Positions 12,501 to 34,161 of a DNA stretch of 64,000 nucleotides are shown here, piece after piece. How positions within the stretch are numbered: position 1 is the stretch's first letter; every line of letters starts with the position of its first letter. Source of the stretch: Odobenus rosmarus divergens (Eukaryota; Chordata; Mammalia; Carnivora; Odobenidae); assembly GCF_000321225.1 (NCBI RefSeq), contig NW_004450661.1:947452-1011451 (forward strand), read 5' to 3'. Below the pieces are notes generated by a model. That model did no database searches and was not told where the DNA came from. It saw only the letters and a program-made list of their open reading frames with translations. The translations under genes and the position numbers were made by a program.

Positions 12501-15500
12501 AGATGGGAACATCTTAAATAATTAAGGTTTGAAGCAAAGTTCTGAAAAGACACTGTTTGCAGTAGATACACTAGTAAAGACAAGTTCCTTGTGTTTTCCC
12601 ACAGGTCTGCTCCAGAATCAATCCTTACAGCTTCAAGAACAGGAGAAACTCTTAACAAAGGAAGGTCAGCAAATTTACCAACACAAATTCTAAGCTAGTG
12701 GTCTTTCCTTGCCTGCCTAGAAGCAGGGGATGGACTATATGACCTCCTGGAGTCCCAGGCAGTTCTAGGAGTCTGTTAAGGAAGGGATCCAGGGGAGCTT
12801 TTTAAGGACTGATCATTGGCTTTGAGAAACTTTAACCAGTTAGCCTCCTATCCTGAGAGGTATATAAACTGTGAAAAGAATTTCTACTCTCTCTGAAAAC
12901 CAATGTCTGTGTTGAACATTTCAATAAATTGATTTTGAACTCAGGATTTAATGTCAATTTTTACATTTGACTTTCCAAGTCACATCCAACTCCCGAAGTC
13001 CACACCATGTTGCATGCAACAGTCACCTCACTCTTAGCCCTCAAGAGTCTGCTGCCTTAGCTCCCTGAGAAAAATTCATCATGTATGGGGGTTAGAGGGG
13101 GAAGTTCCTCACTTATGCACTCCATGTGGTCTTTTGTTTTCTCATCACAATCACTATGTAAAAGATAAGGCAGGAATTATGATACCCACATTGAATGGGC
13201 AAGAAAATGAAAGTCTACGGTCATAAGAATTAAGGATACAGCTAAGACAACAATCCAGAGTTTCTGACTCCTAGTTCAGTGCTCTCTTCACCAAGACTAA
13301 GACTGCCACGTGGCTCAGAAGCCATCTTTAACCACAGGAAGATGAATTCTAGGATAGGAGGGCCATTCTCAAGACTGAAATGAGGCCAGAAGGGAGAAAG
13401 GGTTAGTTATATTGAAGCAACCAGCAAACCTACTAGAAATACCACAAAAAAAAAAAAATGAATTAGTAAGTATTCTCTAGAAATATATGCCATTAAACAG
13501 GACTAGGGATACGAAGAAAAGTAAGATGCCAACCTTGCCTGCAAGGGGCTCGATTTCCAGCTCTGTGTCAAGACTGAGCAGGGTCCCAATGGGAGGAAGT
13601 GAGAGAATTCTACTCAATGCAGTCTCGTCAGGGACAGGTCCCCCCTTGCTCCCTCTCCTCCCTTCCCCTCACTCCAGGGTTCTCTCAGTGATAGGGCCCT
13701 CCCTCAGAGGTATGGACCTCACCATCACTGAGAATCTGGCTGCTTTTTTAGATCAGGCTTTGCCTGTGTGGAGTCCAAAGCCCTCCCATAATGAAGTGGA
13801 ACCTGAGGGTACAGGGAAGGAGAAAGAATGGGATTTCAGAGACCAGCTGCAAAAGAAGACTTTGCAGCTCCAGGCCAAGGAAAAGGAGGTGAGACGGTGA
13901 CCCTCAAGATAGTGAGGGGATTGGGGCGCCTGGGTGGCTCAGTCATTGAGCCTCTGCCTTCGGCTCAGGTCATGATTCGAGTCCCGGATCGGGCTTCCTG
14001 CTCAGCGGGGAGCCTGCTTCTCCCTCTCCCACTCCCCCTGCTTGTGTTCCCTCTTTTGCTATGTCTCTGTCAAATAAATAAAATCTTTAAAAAAAAAAAA
14101 AAAAAGATAGTGAGGGGATCATCCCACAATGGTAGGGAAAACTGCTGGGAGGCAGCCAGAGAGCAAAGATTTCAAAGTTTAAATCGTGACTGGATCCCGG
14201 CAGGTATTCATCTGCCTTTATAAATGTCTTTGCTTGTGGGATAATTTGTCAATCTTTTCCCTTCTTCATTTATACCAAGGTTTTATCAAATAGTTACCTT
14301 TTGTAAAGTCAACCTAAACTCAAACACATTTAATAAACATATTAACCCCTCAAACTTTGTCCTAGAGTTATCTTAAAACTTTATATATATAGTGTCTTTT
14401 AAATAACAAAACTCTTTCCATCTACAGACTCGGAAACATACATATCCCCAGTATTCACATGCAACTCAACTATATCCTGGTGAAGATGCTTGTATTAAGA
14501 TCACCCCTAGGTCTTTTGTGCTAGAAGAACTTCATTTTTTGGTGCCCCCATTTACAAAGCTCTTGCACATTCACAATCACGTGAGAGCACTGACATGTAT
14601 AATATGTTAATATTATAATATGCATTATAATCAATCATTTAAATGAACACATTCCAGACAAACTAGGTAAGACAGTCAAAAGGCAAACTGAAACCCCTGA
14701 GAAAGGCTGGGAAGGGAGTATGGTGGTAAAAATTCCAAACGAATGAAGGGGTAACTCACACAGGGCCCTCGCCCTGACCTGCGCTCTGTCCCAGAAGGAA
14801 CTGGTAGTGATGACGTTGGTGGTATTCTCCCCCCAGTGCAGAGAACTGCATTCGGAGTTAGACAACCTCAGTGACGAGTATCTGTCTTGCCTGCGTAAGC
14901 TGCAGCACTGTCGAGAAGAGCTGAACCAGAGCCAACAGCCGCCTCCCAGAGTAAGAGGGTCAATTCTCCCGTATCGCCCTGGATGATGGTGGGACGGTTC
15001 CTCCTTTGGCCAAATCTTGCAGATAAAGTTTATCAGCCTGTGCCAACATCTGGCCAGCCTGTTCCATTCAACTTGGTTTATATACTTGACGGTATAGCAA
15101 GTGTCAGCAAACACTGGCTTATGCATCCAAGCCTAATTTTCATGGAACTCTAGAGCCTAAAGGGAAAGAATTACTATTAGCTAAAGTATGAAGTGGTGTT
15201 CTTTTAGCCTATTATGAGCTAGTGGCAAGAGTGAGGAGAGCAAAAGTACTAAGGAATACGAATAGAGAATTATATAATTTTGCTGAGTTATTTTTCATCC
15301 TTGATTATTCTTATCAGTACTTAAGTATTTGGCCCTTGCTGGGTATGGTTGCCTAAGCCAGTAATCCTGGCTTAGGGGCCAGTGACCAGCAGTAAAGTGG
15401 TTTTATCCCAAAGGAAGTGACCAAGTGACACAGTGATATAAAAAGCTTTTTCTCCTTTACTGACCCAAGGTTTCCCACTGGGCTAGGATGGGAAGAAGGA

Positions 15501-15663
15501 AGGTAATTTTTCCCTGTACCTTCTCCAAACAACCCATGGCCTCTTTCTCTCCCCCACCCCCTCATCACAGAGGCAATGTGGCCGATGGCTCTCGATGCTG
15601 ATGGTAGTGATTGCTATAGCACTGGCAGTGTTCCTGGCCAACAAGGACAGCCTGATGATCTGA
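6473..15663 (+). CDS. TRAF3IP3: TRAF3-interacting JNK-activating modulator, C-terminal coding exons (partial)
   Basis: Nine exons with GT/AG borders join in frame to encode 317 residues and a stop. The human protein is about 551 residues, so roughly the first 234 codons lie upstream of the window. The product is almost entirely coiled coil, with repeating leucine, glutamate and glutamine patterns from exon to exon. It ends in a single hydrophobic segment (MLMVVIAIALAVFLA) followed by a short polar tail, the pattern of a C-terminal membrane anchor. From established knowledge, TRAF3IP3 (T3JAM) binds TRAF3, promotes JNK signalling and takes part in antiviral MAVS signalling and lymphocyte development. 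I recognised it by the exon-encoded peptides and by its position beside C1orf74 and IRF6, as in human 1q32.2. No stop, frameshift or lost splice site was seen. Confidence 0.95.
6545..8791 (+). other. TRAF3IP3: TRAF3IP3 intron
   Basis: It holds a poly-A run at about 7779-7797 and an inverted L2 fragment at about 7780-8570. Nothing is recognised between 6600 and 7700. Confidence 0.7.
7780..8570 (-). repeat. L2 LINE fragment
   Basis: Landmarks of inverted L2 include 'ctgaaggagtttacaatc', 'ggcaaaggccaaaatgcac' and 'gggagtgacatgatcagat'. It is long but diverged. Confidence 0.7.
8792..8932 (+). CDS. TRAF3IP3: TRAF3IP3 coding exon
   Basis: Acceptor AAATTTACAG and donor CAG|GTGCAG enclose 47 codons, KYSPWGMKKVLLEMED to QQLQSTQ. 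The heptad-like spacing fits a coiled coil. Phase 0 at both ends. Confidence 0.93.
9057..9194 (+). CDS. TRAF3IP3: TRAF3IP3 coding exon
   Basis: Acceptor CCCCCTCAG and donor CAG|GTACCA enclose 46 codons, RSLALAEQKCEEW to HVLQSKLQ. It is separated from the preceding exon by only 124 bases. Phase 0 at both ends. Confidence 0.93.
9195..10371 (+). other. TRAF3IP3: TRAF3IP3 intron
   Basis: It contains a plus-strand MIR near 9690-9840 and a short poly-A run near 10070. Nothing else is recognised. Confidence 0.7.
9690..9840 (+). repeat. MIR SINE fragment
   Basis: It shows CCTCAGTTTCCCCATCTCC, then 'aatagtagtacctacatcata' and 'atgcctggcacag', in sense MIR order. Confidence 0.85.
10372..10507 (+). 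CDS. TRAF3IP3: TRAF3IP3 coding exon
   Basis: Acceptor CTCCTTACAG and donor CAAG|GTACTC. It encodes GADSRDLQMNQALRLLENEH through LDTQHLQ, plus one base of the next codon. Coiled-coil composition. Confidence 0.93.
11084..11146 (+). CDS. TRAF3IP3: TRAF3IP3 coding exon
   Basis: A 63-base exon between acceptor TTTTCAG and donor AGA|GTAAGT. With the carried base it encodes DQLKRSEEEKLALVAKVQQLQ. Phase 1 in and out. Confidence 0.92.
11800..12115 (-). repeat. L2 LINE fragment
   Basis: Inverted L2 landmarks: 'gtgccaggcactttagata', 'cagtgctgaacagaac' and 'gaagcttacattctaagtt'. Confidence 0.75.
12118..12501 (-). mobile_element. MLT1-type ERVL-MaLR solo LTR
   Basis: Inverted LTR running from AACAAAATACCACATACTGG, through 'ggacaccagtcgtatgagatt', to 'gacacaattcaaccaataaca'. 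It is an ancient endogenous retroviral LTR without coding sequence. Confidence 0.82.
12605..12664 (+). CDS. TRAF3IP3: TRAF3IP3 coding exon
   Basis: A 60-base exon between acceptor TTTCCCACAG and donor GAAG|GTCAGC. It encodes SLLQNQSLQLQEQEKLLTKE across the phase-1 junctions and is glutamine-rich coiled coil. Confidence 0.92.
12665..13751 (+). other. TRAF3IP3: TRAF3IP3 intron
   Basis: An inverted MIR fragment is present near 13140-13310. An open frame continues upstream of the next exon from 13487, but it is intronic. Nothing else is recognised. Confidence 0.65.
13140..13310 (-). repeat. MIR SINE fragment (diverged)
   Basis: It contains 'aggaattatgatacccaca', 'gaatgggcaagaaaatgaaa' and 'ccagagtttctgactcct' in inverted MIR order. 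Confidence 0.5.
13752..13888 (+). CDS. TRAF3IP3: TRAF3IP3 coding exon
   Basis: Acceptor TGCTTTTTTAG and donor GAG|GTGAGA. It encodes DQALPVWSPKPSHNEVEPEG through LQLQAKEKE. A proline-containing linker interrupts the coiled coil and then the coil resumes. A young SINE lies 33 bases downstream of the donor. Confidence 0.93.
13889..14836 (+). other. TRAF3IP3: TRAF3IP3 intron
   Basis: Apart from the SINE at 13922-14103, this is AT-rich unique sequence in which nothing is recognised. Confidence 0.65.
13922..14103 (+). mobile_element. CAN-SINE (SINEC), sense to TRAF3IP3
   Basis: Head GGGGCGCCTGGGTGGCTCAG, CT-rich linker, AAATAAATAAAATC and a poly-A tail. An exact 16-bp duplication, AAGATAGTGAGGGGAT, lies at 13906-13921 and 14104-14119. 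Confidence 0.96.
14837..14950 (+). CDS. TRAF3IP3: TRAF3IP3 coding exon
   Basis: Acceptor CTCCCCCCAG and donor AGA|GTAAGA enclose 38 codons, CRELHSELDNLSDEYLSC through QSQQPPPR. This is the last coiled-coil segment before the membrane anchor. Confidence 0.93.
14951..15570 (+). other. TRAF3IP3: TRAF3IP3 last intron
   Basis: Unique sequence with no repeat or gene that I can recognise. It ends in the pyrimidine-rich tract before the last exon. Confidence 0.6.
15571..15663 (+). CDS. TRAF3IP3: TRAF3IP3 terminal coding exon with membrane anchor
   Basis: Acceptor CCTCATCACAG. It encodes RQCGRWLSMLMVVIAIALAV and then FLANKDSLMI, with a TGA stop. The roughly 17-residue hydrophobic run followed by a short polar tail is the expected C-terminal transmembrane anchor. 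Confidence 0.94.
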   Translation, partial: RQCGRWLSMLMVVIAIALAVFLANKDSLMI

Positions 15664-15709
15664 ATCACTTGTGACAGCTGCTTGGGTGAAAATCTGAAGC
15701 AAGAAACTC

Positions 15710-15715
15710 AATAAA
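15710..15715 (+). terminator. TRAF3IP3: TRAF3IP3 poly(A) signal
   Basis: AATAAA lies 47 bases after the stop codon, followed by AT-rich sequence. This predicts a very short 3' UTR ending near 15730. A second AATAAA further on, near 15790, could be an alternative. Confidence 0.75.
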
Positions 15716-15735
15716 AAACTCAGCAAGTTGACATA

Positions 15736-16299
15736 CTTTGAAGTGTGGGTTTTCCCACCTGAGATTTCTATTTTTTTAACCTACTGTAAAATAAACAAAC
15801 TTCACCTAACAGTCTCTGTTCCTCAGAACTCTTAGTGTACCCCTGAATGACATGTCACATCACAAACATAAGACATTTGGGCATCCTGGTCTCCTCTCCC
15901 TAGTCCAATTCAGTTGGTGGTATACAAACATGCGGTAAAACCTACCTAGTCCTCTACTTTCTGGCAGACACTACCCACGAGGGCAGGTATATTTACAGCT
16001 ACCACACAAGAGTATATACTTGTCCTCCACCACCCTTCTCCACAATCTCTTTTCTTCTACCTCCTCTCCAGTGAAAAATCAACAGATATCTCAGCAAAGA
16101 GGACTCCCTAGCATAGAAATGGCAAATACGTACGACCAATGCCACCACCACTATTCCCATGCCCGCTGCGATGCAGACAACTGATAACAGCATTTTTCCC
16201 TAGTGTTCTCAAGATGCTCTGAATTGGTACTTGTGATGCCATCGCTGAGCTATAGCTGATCATTTACTGAGTACCTTCTACATGAGAGAAGAGTGAAAG
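15736..16299. other. Convergent gap between TRAF3IP3 and C1orf74
   Basis: The two genes point at each other here, so this 0.56 kb must hold the C1orf74 3' UTR. I could not identify a clear minus-strand AATAAA. No repeat is recognised. Confidence 0.6.
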
Positions 16300-17127
<828 letters not shown>

Positions 17128-17157
17128 CTAGCTACAGTTCCCTCCCCTGGGCCGCAT
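17128..17157 (-). other. Short upstream ORF of C1orf74
   Basis: In the inferred second exon, an ATG opens nine codons (MRPRGGNCS) closed by TAG, 15 bases before the chosen start codon. If that exon structure is right, the small frame could lower translation of C1orf74. Confidence 0.45.
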
Positions 17158-17186
17158 CTCTGAGCTCCAGACACTTGAGGAAGGGC

Positions 17187-17864
17187 CTAAAAACAAAGCA
17201 GTAGCAGGGGATTATTAACACCAGTCAGTGACATAGCAGGAAACCTGCCAACAGCCTTCCCCTAAGTTTTACAACATCTTCCAAAGATCTTTTTGTCCCT
17301 CCCTCTGCTTTGAAATGCTAACCCATATCAGACAGAGATGGGATTGACAACGCTGCCTGATTTCTATGGTTGACTTAGTCTCCATTAGTCCCAAATTCAT
17401 GTGTCTTTCAGGACTTATGGCTAGGTTTACATTCTCTCTGATTTCTTCTAAATTTTACCTGTTGTAAACTACTTTCTGGGGAAGAGTAGTGGCAGGGCTG
17501 TCTTTGGCAAAATTATGGGCATTTTACCTAAAACTGCCCTTCTGAGGCAGAATTCTAGGTTCCAAACACCCTCTTTCCAATGCCAACTTTCCCTTATCTT
17601 CCCGCCAATAGCTGTAAGAATAGAGATCTGATTAATATATACTAGAATATGGACTTAGAACCACTGCACCCTGGGACGTAAAAGTAATTAATAAAATCTG
17701 TAAAACTGCAGGAGGGCTGTATTTTACTTTTCCGGCCCCGCCTTCCCCTTCTGGCCGACATCTACGGACCTTCGGAAGATGGGCTCATTCCAATCCCCAC
17801 ACCCAGTGCTGAGCATATTATAGTGATTTTTTCAATCAGTCAGAGGTCTCTCTCTCACACATAC
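17187..17864 (-). other. C1orf74: Inferred C1orf74 5' intron
   Basis: A donor GCGGAAA|GTATGT (read on the minus strand) at 17864 and an acceptor at 17187 frame a 678-base intron. The upstream exon would be entirely non-coding. Both sites look good, but the pairing is inference. No repeat is recognised. Confidence 0.5.
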
Positions 17865-18210
17865 TTTCCGCTTCCACTTCCGCCGTAGGTTCGCGGGCTC
17901 AGAAGCGTCTTCCCGCTTCCTGTGGGTTGCCGAAAAAACGCCGAAGCCCGTACGCTCCGCCGCAACACTGGAAATCCCTTGCAACGCGCCGCGATCCAGG
18001 TGGGCGAAGCCGGCCTACTGCGCATGTCCAACACCAGCCCTCCCGCCGCTTTCCGTGACGTCATCCAGTCCGCTCGCGCGCCTCGCGTTAGGACCTCCCG
18101 CCAGGCTGTGCCGGAAGTGTGGGGGCCTGCGGCCCCGCCCCTTCAGGCTAGACGGAAGCCGGGATCTGGGAAAGTAATAGGCTGCGGCTACCCTCACGTG
18201 GCTTCCCGTC
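17865..18210 (-). promoter_or_regulatory. C1orf74: C1orf74 CpG-rich promoter and first exon
   Basis: A CpG-dense stretch with typical housekeeping promoter motifs. It has an NRF1-like TGCGCATG at 18019, a palindromic CRE TGACGTCA at 18056-18063, an ETS site CCGGAAGT at 18111-18118, and an E-box CACGTG at 18195-18200. No TATA box is seen. It probably drives C1orf74 leftwards. Divergent transcription is possible but unsupported. Confidence 0.7.
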
Positions 18211-18984
18211 GTGTTACTAAGTCGGGGAAGCAGGAGAAGGGCTCACAGCGCAAAAACACCCTTTGCTTTGTCTGGGAAAATGCGATTTCTTCTCCAAACG
18301 AAGCTTATCTCGAGGCAAGTGACATGTTTTGCAGAGTGTCCTCACCTGTGAGTGGCCTTACAAAGTTAGTTGTCTATTTACTTTGACCTGCCTAAATCCT
18401 AAGTTTGAGAGGGTGAATTCCTAGAGGTGGGAGCACAAATGCTGTCCTGTCCAAGATTTGTCATCTCTAAGTAGGGTGTGAAGGGCATGAGCATTATTCA
18501 CTCGGAATAAATGTGTGCCAGGCATATTTCTAGGCGCCGGCGGTATTACAACGTACAAAATTGACAAAAACCCCAGTTTCATGGTGCTCAAGTTCGAGGA
18601 ATTCAGTTTTCTGACTTCACATGAGAAATGAGCAGAGAGGCAGAAGCTTTTCAGTCAGGCCAGTAAGAAGAAAGTGTTATTTCACTTAAGGGTTAACACC
18701 TCTAAACTGCCAGCTATAGGGTAATTTTTTGAGAAAGCTCATCTGAGGAAATGGCCCAAATGTATTGCTACGTGGGCAGGACAGAGGCAAAGGGAACTGT
18801 GGGCTCCTATACTGGAGGTTTCACTCCTGGCTCTACCTTGGTGGTATCTTCAGAAGGTGAAAAAGACAAGTATGGAGTAAAGATGGGGCCAGCCTGGAAG
18901 GAGGATCAGTTTGTGGGAGCTCCCAGGCTAACACTGGCTCTTAGCTCAGAGGGAGTCGGAAGCAGAGACGAGAAACTAATTTTA
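18211..18984. other. Gap between the C1orf74 promoter and the IRF6 3' end
   Basis: It contains an inverted L2 remnant near 18490-18680 ('gtgtgccaggcatatttctagg'). The rest is unique sequence with nothing recognised. Confidence 0.55.
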
Positions 18985-19004
18985 GGATATTTTCCTTCCC
19001 CGTA

Positions 19005-19015
19005 TTTATTTTATT
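19005..19015 (-). terminator. IRF6: IRF6 candidate poly(A) signal
   Basis: Plus-strand TTTATTTTATT reads AATAAAATAAA on the minus strand, two overlapping canonical hexamers. Confidence 0.5.
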
Positions 19016-19089
19016 TTCCCATGGTCGTTAGCAATAAATCTGTAAAATGAAAGACTTATTTAGTTCATTCATTTATTCTAACAACAAAT

Positions 19090-19408
19090 ACAGTTGACCC
19101 TTGAACAACGCAGGTGGTAGGAGGTGACCCACACAGTAGAAACCCCGAATATAACTTTTAAGTCCCCCAAAACTTTACTAATAGCCTTCTATTGGCCAGA
19201 AGCCTTTCCAATAATATAAACAGTCAACACGTATTTTTGTTTACAGCAACATTATATACTGTATTCTTACAATAAAGTAATCTAGAGGAAAAAATGCTAA
19301 AAAAAATCATAAGAAAATACATTTATCATACTGTACTATACTTATCAAAAAATCTGAGTACAAGTGGGCCTGTGCAGTTCAAACCTGTGTTGTTCAAGGA
19401 TCAGTTCT
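19090..19408 (+). mobile_element. Tigger-family (Tc1/mariner) non-autonomous DNA transposon
   Basis: Terminal inverted repeats CAGTTGACCCTTGAACAAC and GTTGTTCAAGGATCAGT, with TA dinucleotides outside both ends. The interior is AT-rich without coding capacity, so it is an internally deleted copy. It lies at the distal end of the inferred IRF6 3' UTR. Confidence 0.88.
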
Positions 19409-19924
19409 ATTTGAGAACATAGTATGTACCAGACACTGGCAATGGAGTCCAAGACAAACAGTCCCTACCTTCAGAGAGTTTGTAGTCACATAGGACTGAG
19501 CAATCACACAGATGCTGAGCAATTACAGGGAATTGATTATTTTGAAGAAAGAAGTATAGGTTGATAGGGGAACATATACATGTAACCAGAGACCTAATTA
19601 TATGGGGAAGGAATAAGCCCAGACCCAACACTTGCCCTCCCAATTTACCTATAGTGTTTTGTTTTGTTTAACTTTGAGCTAATCCAGTTTGGCGGGGTGG
19701 ACAGAGAACAAAAAGAAGAGCTAGTGACACCATCTAATTCCCCTTCCTCTCTTAAACAAGGTGGAGGCAAGAAAGTAGACCCCACCAAGAGAGTGTGTGG
19801 TGTAGCCACCAAAGGAAGTAACAGTCTCCAAGAAAGAAAGGGCACCTGGTATCTATCCATCAGGACCAGAGAAGGAACACTGAGGGAGATCAGTGAACAG
19901 CCCTGCATGCATTCACCCAGCTTT

Positions 19925-20148
19925 CTTTTTTTTTTTTAAAGATGTATTACTATTTGAAAGAGAGAGCCAGCGAGTGAGTGGGGGAGGTCAGGTGGGGAGT
20001 GGGCAGAGGAAGAAGGAAAAAGAGAATCTCAAGCAGACTCCCCACTGAGCGTGGAGCCCAATGTGGGGCTCAGTGTCATGACCCTGAGGTCATGACCTGA
20101 GCTGAAATCAAGAGTCCAACACTTAACCAACTGAACCACCCAGGCGCT
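19925..20148 (-). mobile_element. CAN-SINE in the IRF6 3' UTR
   Basis: A poly-T start, a GAGA linker and the inverted head GAACCACCCAGGCGCTC. It is diverged, and its target-site duplication is hard to see, so it is an older copy. It lies in the same sense as IRF6. Confidence 0.88.
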
Positions 20149-21719
20149 CTTCTCCCAGGATTCTGAAAACAATAAAAAAACATGGAAGAAACTGGGCTCT
20201 CTGGTTAAGACTACATAAAACCACTCATCCACTCCTCTGGCATCTTTGTAAACTTTTCATTACAGTCACATACAACAAGTTTGATCCTTCTCGGCCCTTC
20301 AGAACAATCTTCATCACCTTTTGCCAGCTCATATTATCTGGGTCCCTGTCCAGATGGAGAGCCTGGCTATTAGCCTCACACAGCATAAGGGAAAAGGACT
20401 ACCCAGATCTAGCAGTTGTCCCCCCAATTTACCTACAGTGGGTTCTTTTTAACTTTGAGCTGTGCAGTTACAGAGTTAGCCAGACACCAAAACCAAATCC
20501 TTCACATTACCCACTCAACAAAATGACCAAAAAATATAAAGTTTCTATACTTTGCATGTTTCCTGGTCTCTAGAAGCCCAACTTCTGCTCACAGCTACAC
20601 CTGACATTTACTCAGATTTCTCTTGGTCATACTTTAGTTTACGTCCCTTAGAGACCCTAAAACCACAGCTTCAGCATTCTAAGTAAGTCCCACTGCCACC
20701 TGTAACTGAACTGAGCTTATAGCTTTTGAAGCTACCTGACTTTTTGGCTAGCTCAACTTCAGTAGCAAGTAGGGGATGGCCTAGTGTAAGGGTAGCACAC
20801 TAGACATGAGTTTTCTTATGACAGCCTGGCACAGAGAGGCATCAGTATTCAAGAGCATTAGGGGCCTGCAATCAGAGATTAACATCTTGCTTTCCATTTA
20901 GGTCTTGGAGTTTAAATTATACTTCTTTTTTTTTAAGGTTGGGGGTAGGGCAAAAAGATCAGCAAAAGTTAATAGATAAGACCAGTTTGTGGAAGCCATA
21001 GCTACAATGTTCTACACCACTCTTCACCTGAGTAGTCCACACCCAGCTACCTCCACAAGAAGGGAGACAAGCAGGTTTGGGCCAGATGAGCCTTTTACAG
21101 AAGAGCACTGCCCCGTCCTCCTTCACCCTGAACACCCCCATTTTTTCAAATGCAAAAAATCCAAATGATAGTAAGACTGTAAAAGTTTCCAAACAAGAAG
21201 GAACTGTTGCTTTTTTAGTCAGGAGTTTGTCCTAGATGCTCAGCTCTTCCTCAAAGAATTAGAAAAAGAGCTCTATCCTCTCTGAAAGGTACCCCTGAGT
21301 CATATTCTCATCTACCACACATACAGTGTTATTTGAGTGGTGGCAAGGTAAACACCTGACAACCAACTGTGCAGAATCCCTAGGCCTTCTGTTGACAGAT
21401 TCCCTTGAGGAGCTCAGTTTATGAGCTTTTACTCCACAGACCAGGTGACTTTCAGACTTTGGCACCTATTTCTATTTAGATATCAAGCTTGGTTCCTAAG
21501 CAACCAGCCAGCTCCCCTCCCTCTCACTTACCCCGTTAGGGAGCCAGCTTACTATACTAGCAGAACAGGTCAAACGGAGATCAATCTTGGACAAATCAGT
21601 GCTTGAGGGAACTTTAATGAAAGCAAGAAAAAAATGTGGTGCAAGAACAATGCAGAAGGGTTCTGTTCCAGGCAGTTCTGCCTTGTACAAGTAGAATGAA
21701 GTCATCAGGTCAGAGTTTT

Positions 21720-21850
21720 AACTGGCATTATTTCAGGCATTATTCCAACCCCTTCATTTTACATTAATGAATCTGAAGCCTAGAGATTAAATGACTTGGT
21801 GGTTCAAGGTCACACCACTGAAGCAAAGCTGCAGCTAGAACGCTGCTGTC
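21720..21850 (-). repeat. MIR SINE fragment
   Basis: 'gaatctgaagcctagagattaa', 'atgacttggtggttcaaggtcacac' and 'gctgcagctagaac' follow inverted MIR order. It lies in the IRF6 3' UTR, close to the stop. Confidence 0.6.
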
Positions 21851-22086
21851 CAAAGTCCCAGGCCAAATCTCCCTCTACTACATTATACTAACATTGCGAG
21901 GTTTAAAAAAGAAAGGGTATTGGAATAAGAAGGGTGATTTTTCCATAAATTAAATCAACTTTAAAAGCCAGGCATATGTGGAGAATTGGAGGCCACTAAC
22001 AGAAAGAAGTTGTTTAAAAGCTGGTTAAATCTGAGTAATAAAAAATACCAATATGTACAATTTGTAAAAAAAGATGGCATTCATGA

Positions 22087-33621
<11,535 letters not shown>

Positions 33622-34077
33622 TTACAGCAAAGAAACTAAATATGGGAATAAACTGTGCCAGGTGGGGAAGAAAAGAAAAGAGGTTAAAAGGTTCTTTTGA
33701 TTCTTATTCCAAAGCCATTTATACTTCATGTTCTAGCCAAATCAGACTTATCATGTAAGTAGATCACATTTCTTCTATTTAAATCCTGAAGCAGAAAAAT
33801 TAAAAAAAGATGACATCATCCCTGCTGGAACACAGTCCTTCCTGAAGAACCAGGGGCTTTGAAAAAGAAGTGAAATTGCTCTTTTCAATCTCATCTCAGG
33901 AGACGGGAGGAAAAAAGTTATGGAAACAGCAAAGACAGGGGCAAGAATTTGAAGCACACTTTCTTTTTAGACAAGACAACTAAAGGTGATCGGGAATGTT
34001 TTAGTTAAGAAATGGCACCATCGTGGTGAGAGAGAAGGAGGCAAGGGGTGGGTCCTGGTTCCAAAGTCCTCACTTAC

Positions 34078-34161
34078 AGAGATGAGCAGGCAGCGTAACC
34101 ACGGGGATCCGAAGAGCTGGGCCTCAAGTCAGCTCTCCTTGCTCTGGGCCAGCCAAAGACT
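34078..34161 (-). other. IRF6: IRF6 non-coding exon 2 (inferred)
   Basis: On the minus strand, a good acceptor TTTTCTTGGTACAG and donor CATCTCT|GTAAGT bracket 84 bases without any ATG. The position, 571 bases upstream of the first coding exon, fits the known IRF6 arrangement with a small untranslated second exon. Confidence 0.65.

Larger units (their letters stand above)
11147..12604 (+). other. TRAF3IP3: TRAF3IP3 intron
   Basis: It contains an inverted L2 fragment near 11800-12115 that runs directly into an inverted MLT1 LTR at 12118-12501. Nothing is recognised between about 11150 and 11800. Confidence 0.7.
18985..22086 (-). other. IRF6: IRF6 3' UTR (inferred extent)
   Basis: Downstream of the IRF6 stop, the minus strand has no strong AATAAA until the double signal at 19005-19015. 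This gives a 3' UTR of about 3.1 kb, including a SINE and a Tigger remnant. Removing those leaves roughly 2.6 kb, in line with the long 3' UTR known for mammalian IRF6. The end point is inferred. Confidence 0.5.

Noticed and set aside
13487..13900. 137-codon plus-strand frame running into a TRAF3IP3 exon
   Set aside because: Only the part from 13752 is exonic. A good acceptor at 13750-13751 and the junction phase show the upstream part is intron.
14635..15126. 163-codon minus-strand frame
   Set aside because: Antisense of a verified TRAF3IP3 exon and its flanking introns, with no independent support.
17922..18386. 154-codon frame through the C1orf74 promoter
   Set aside because: CpG-rich DNA is poor in stop codons. 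The product is arginine/proline-rich without a recognisable domain, and it lies in promoter sequence.
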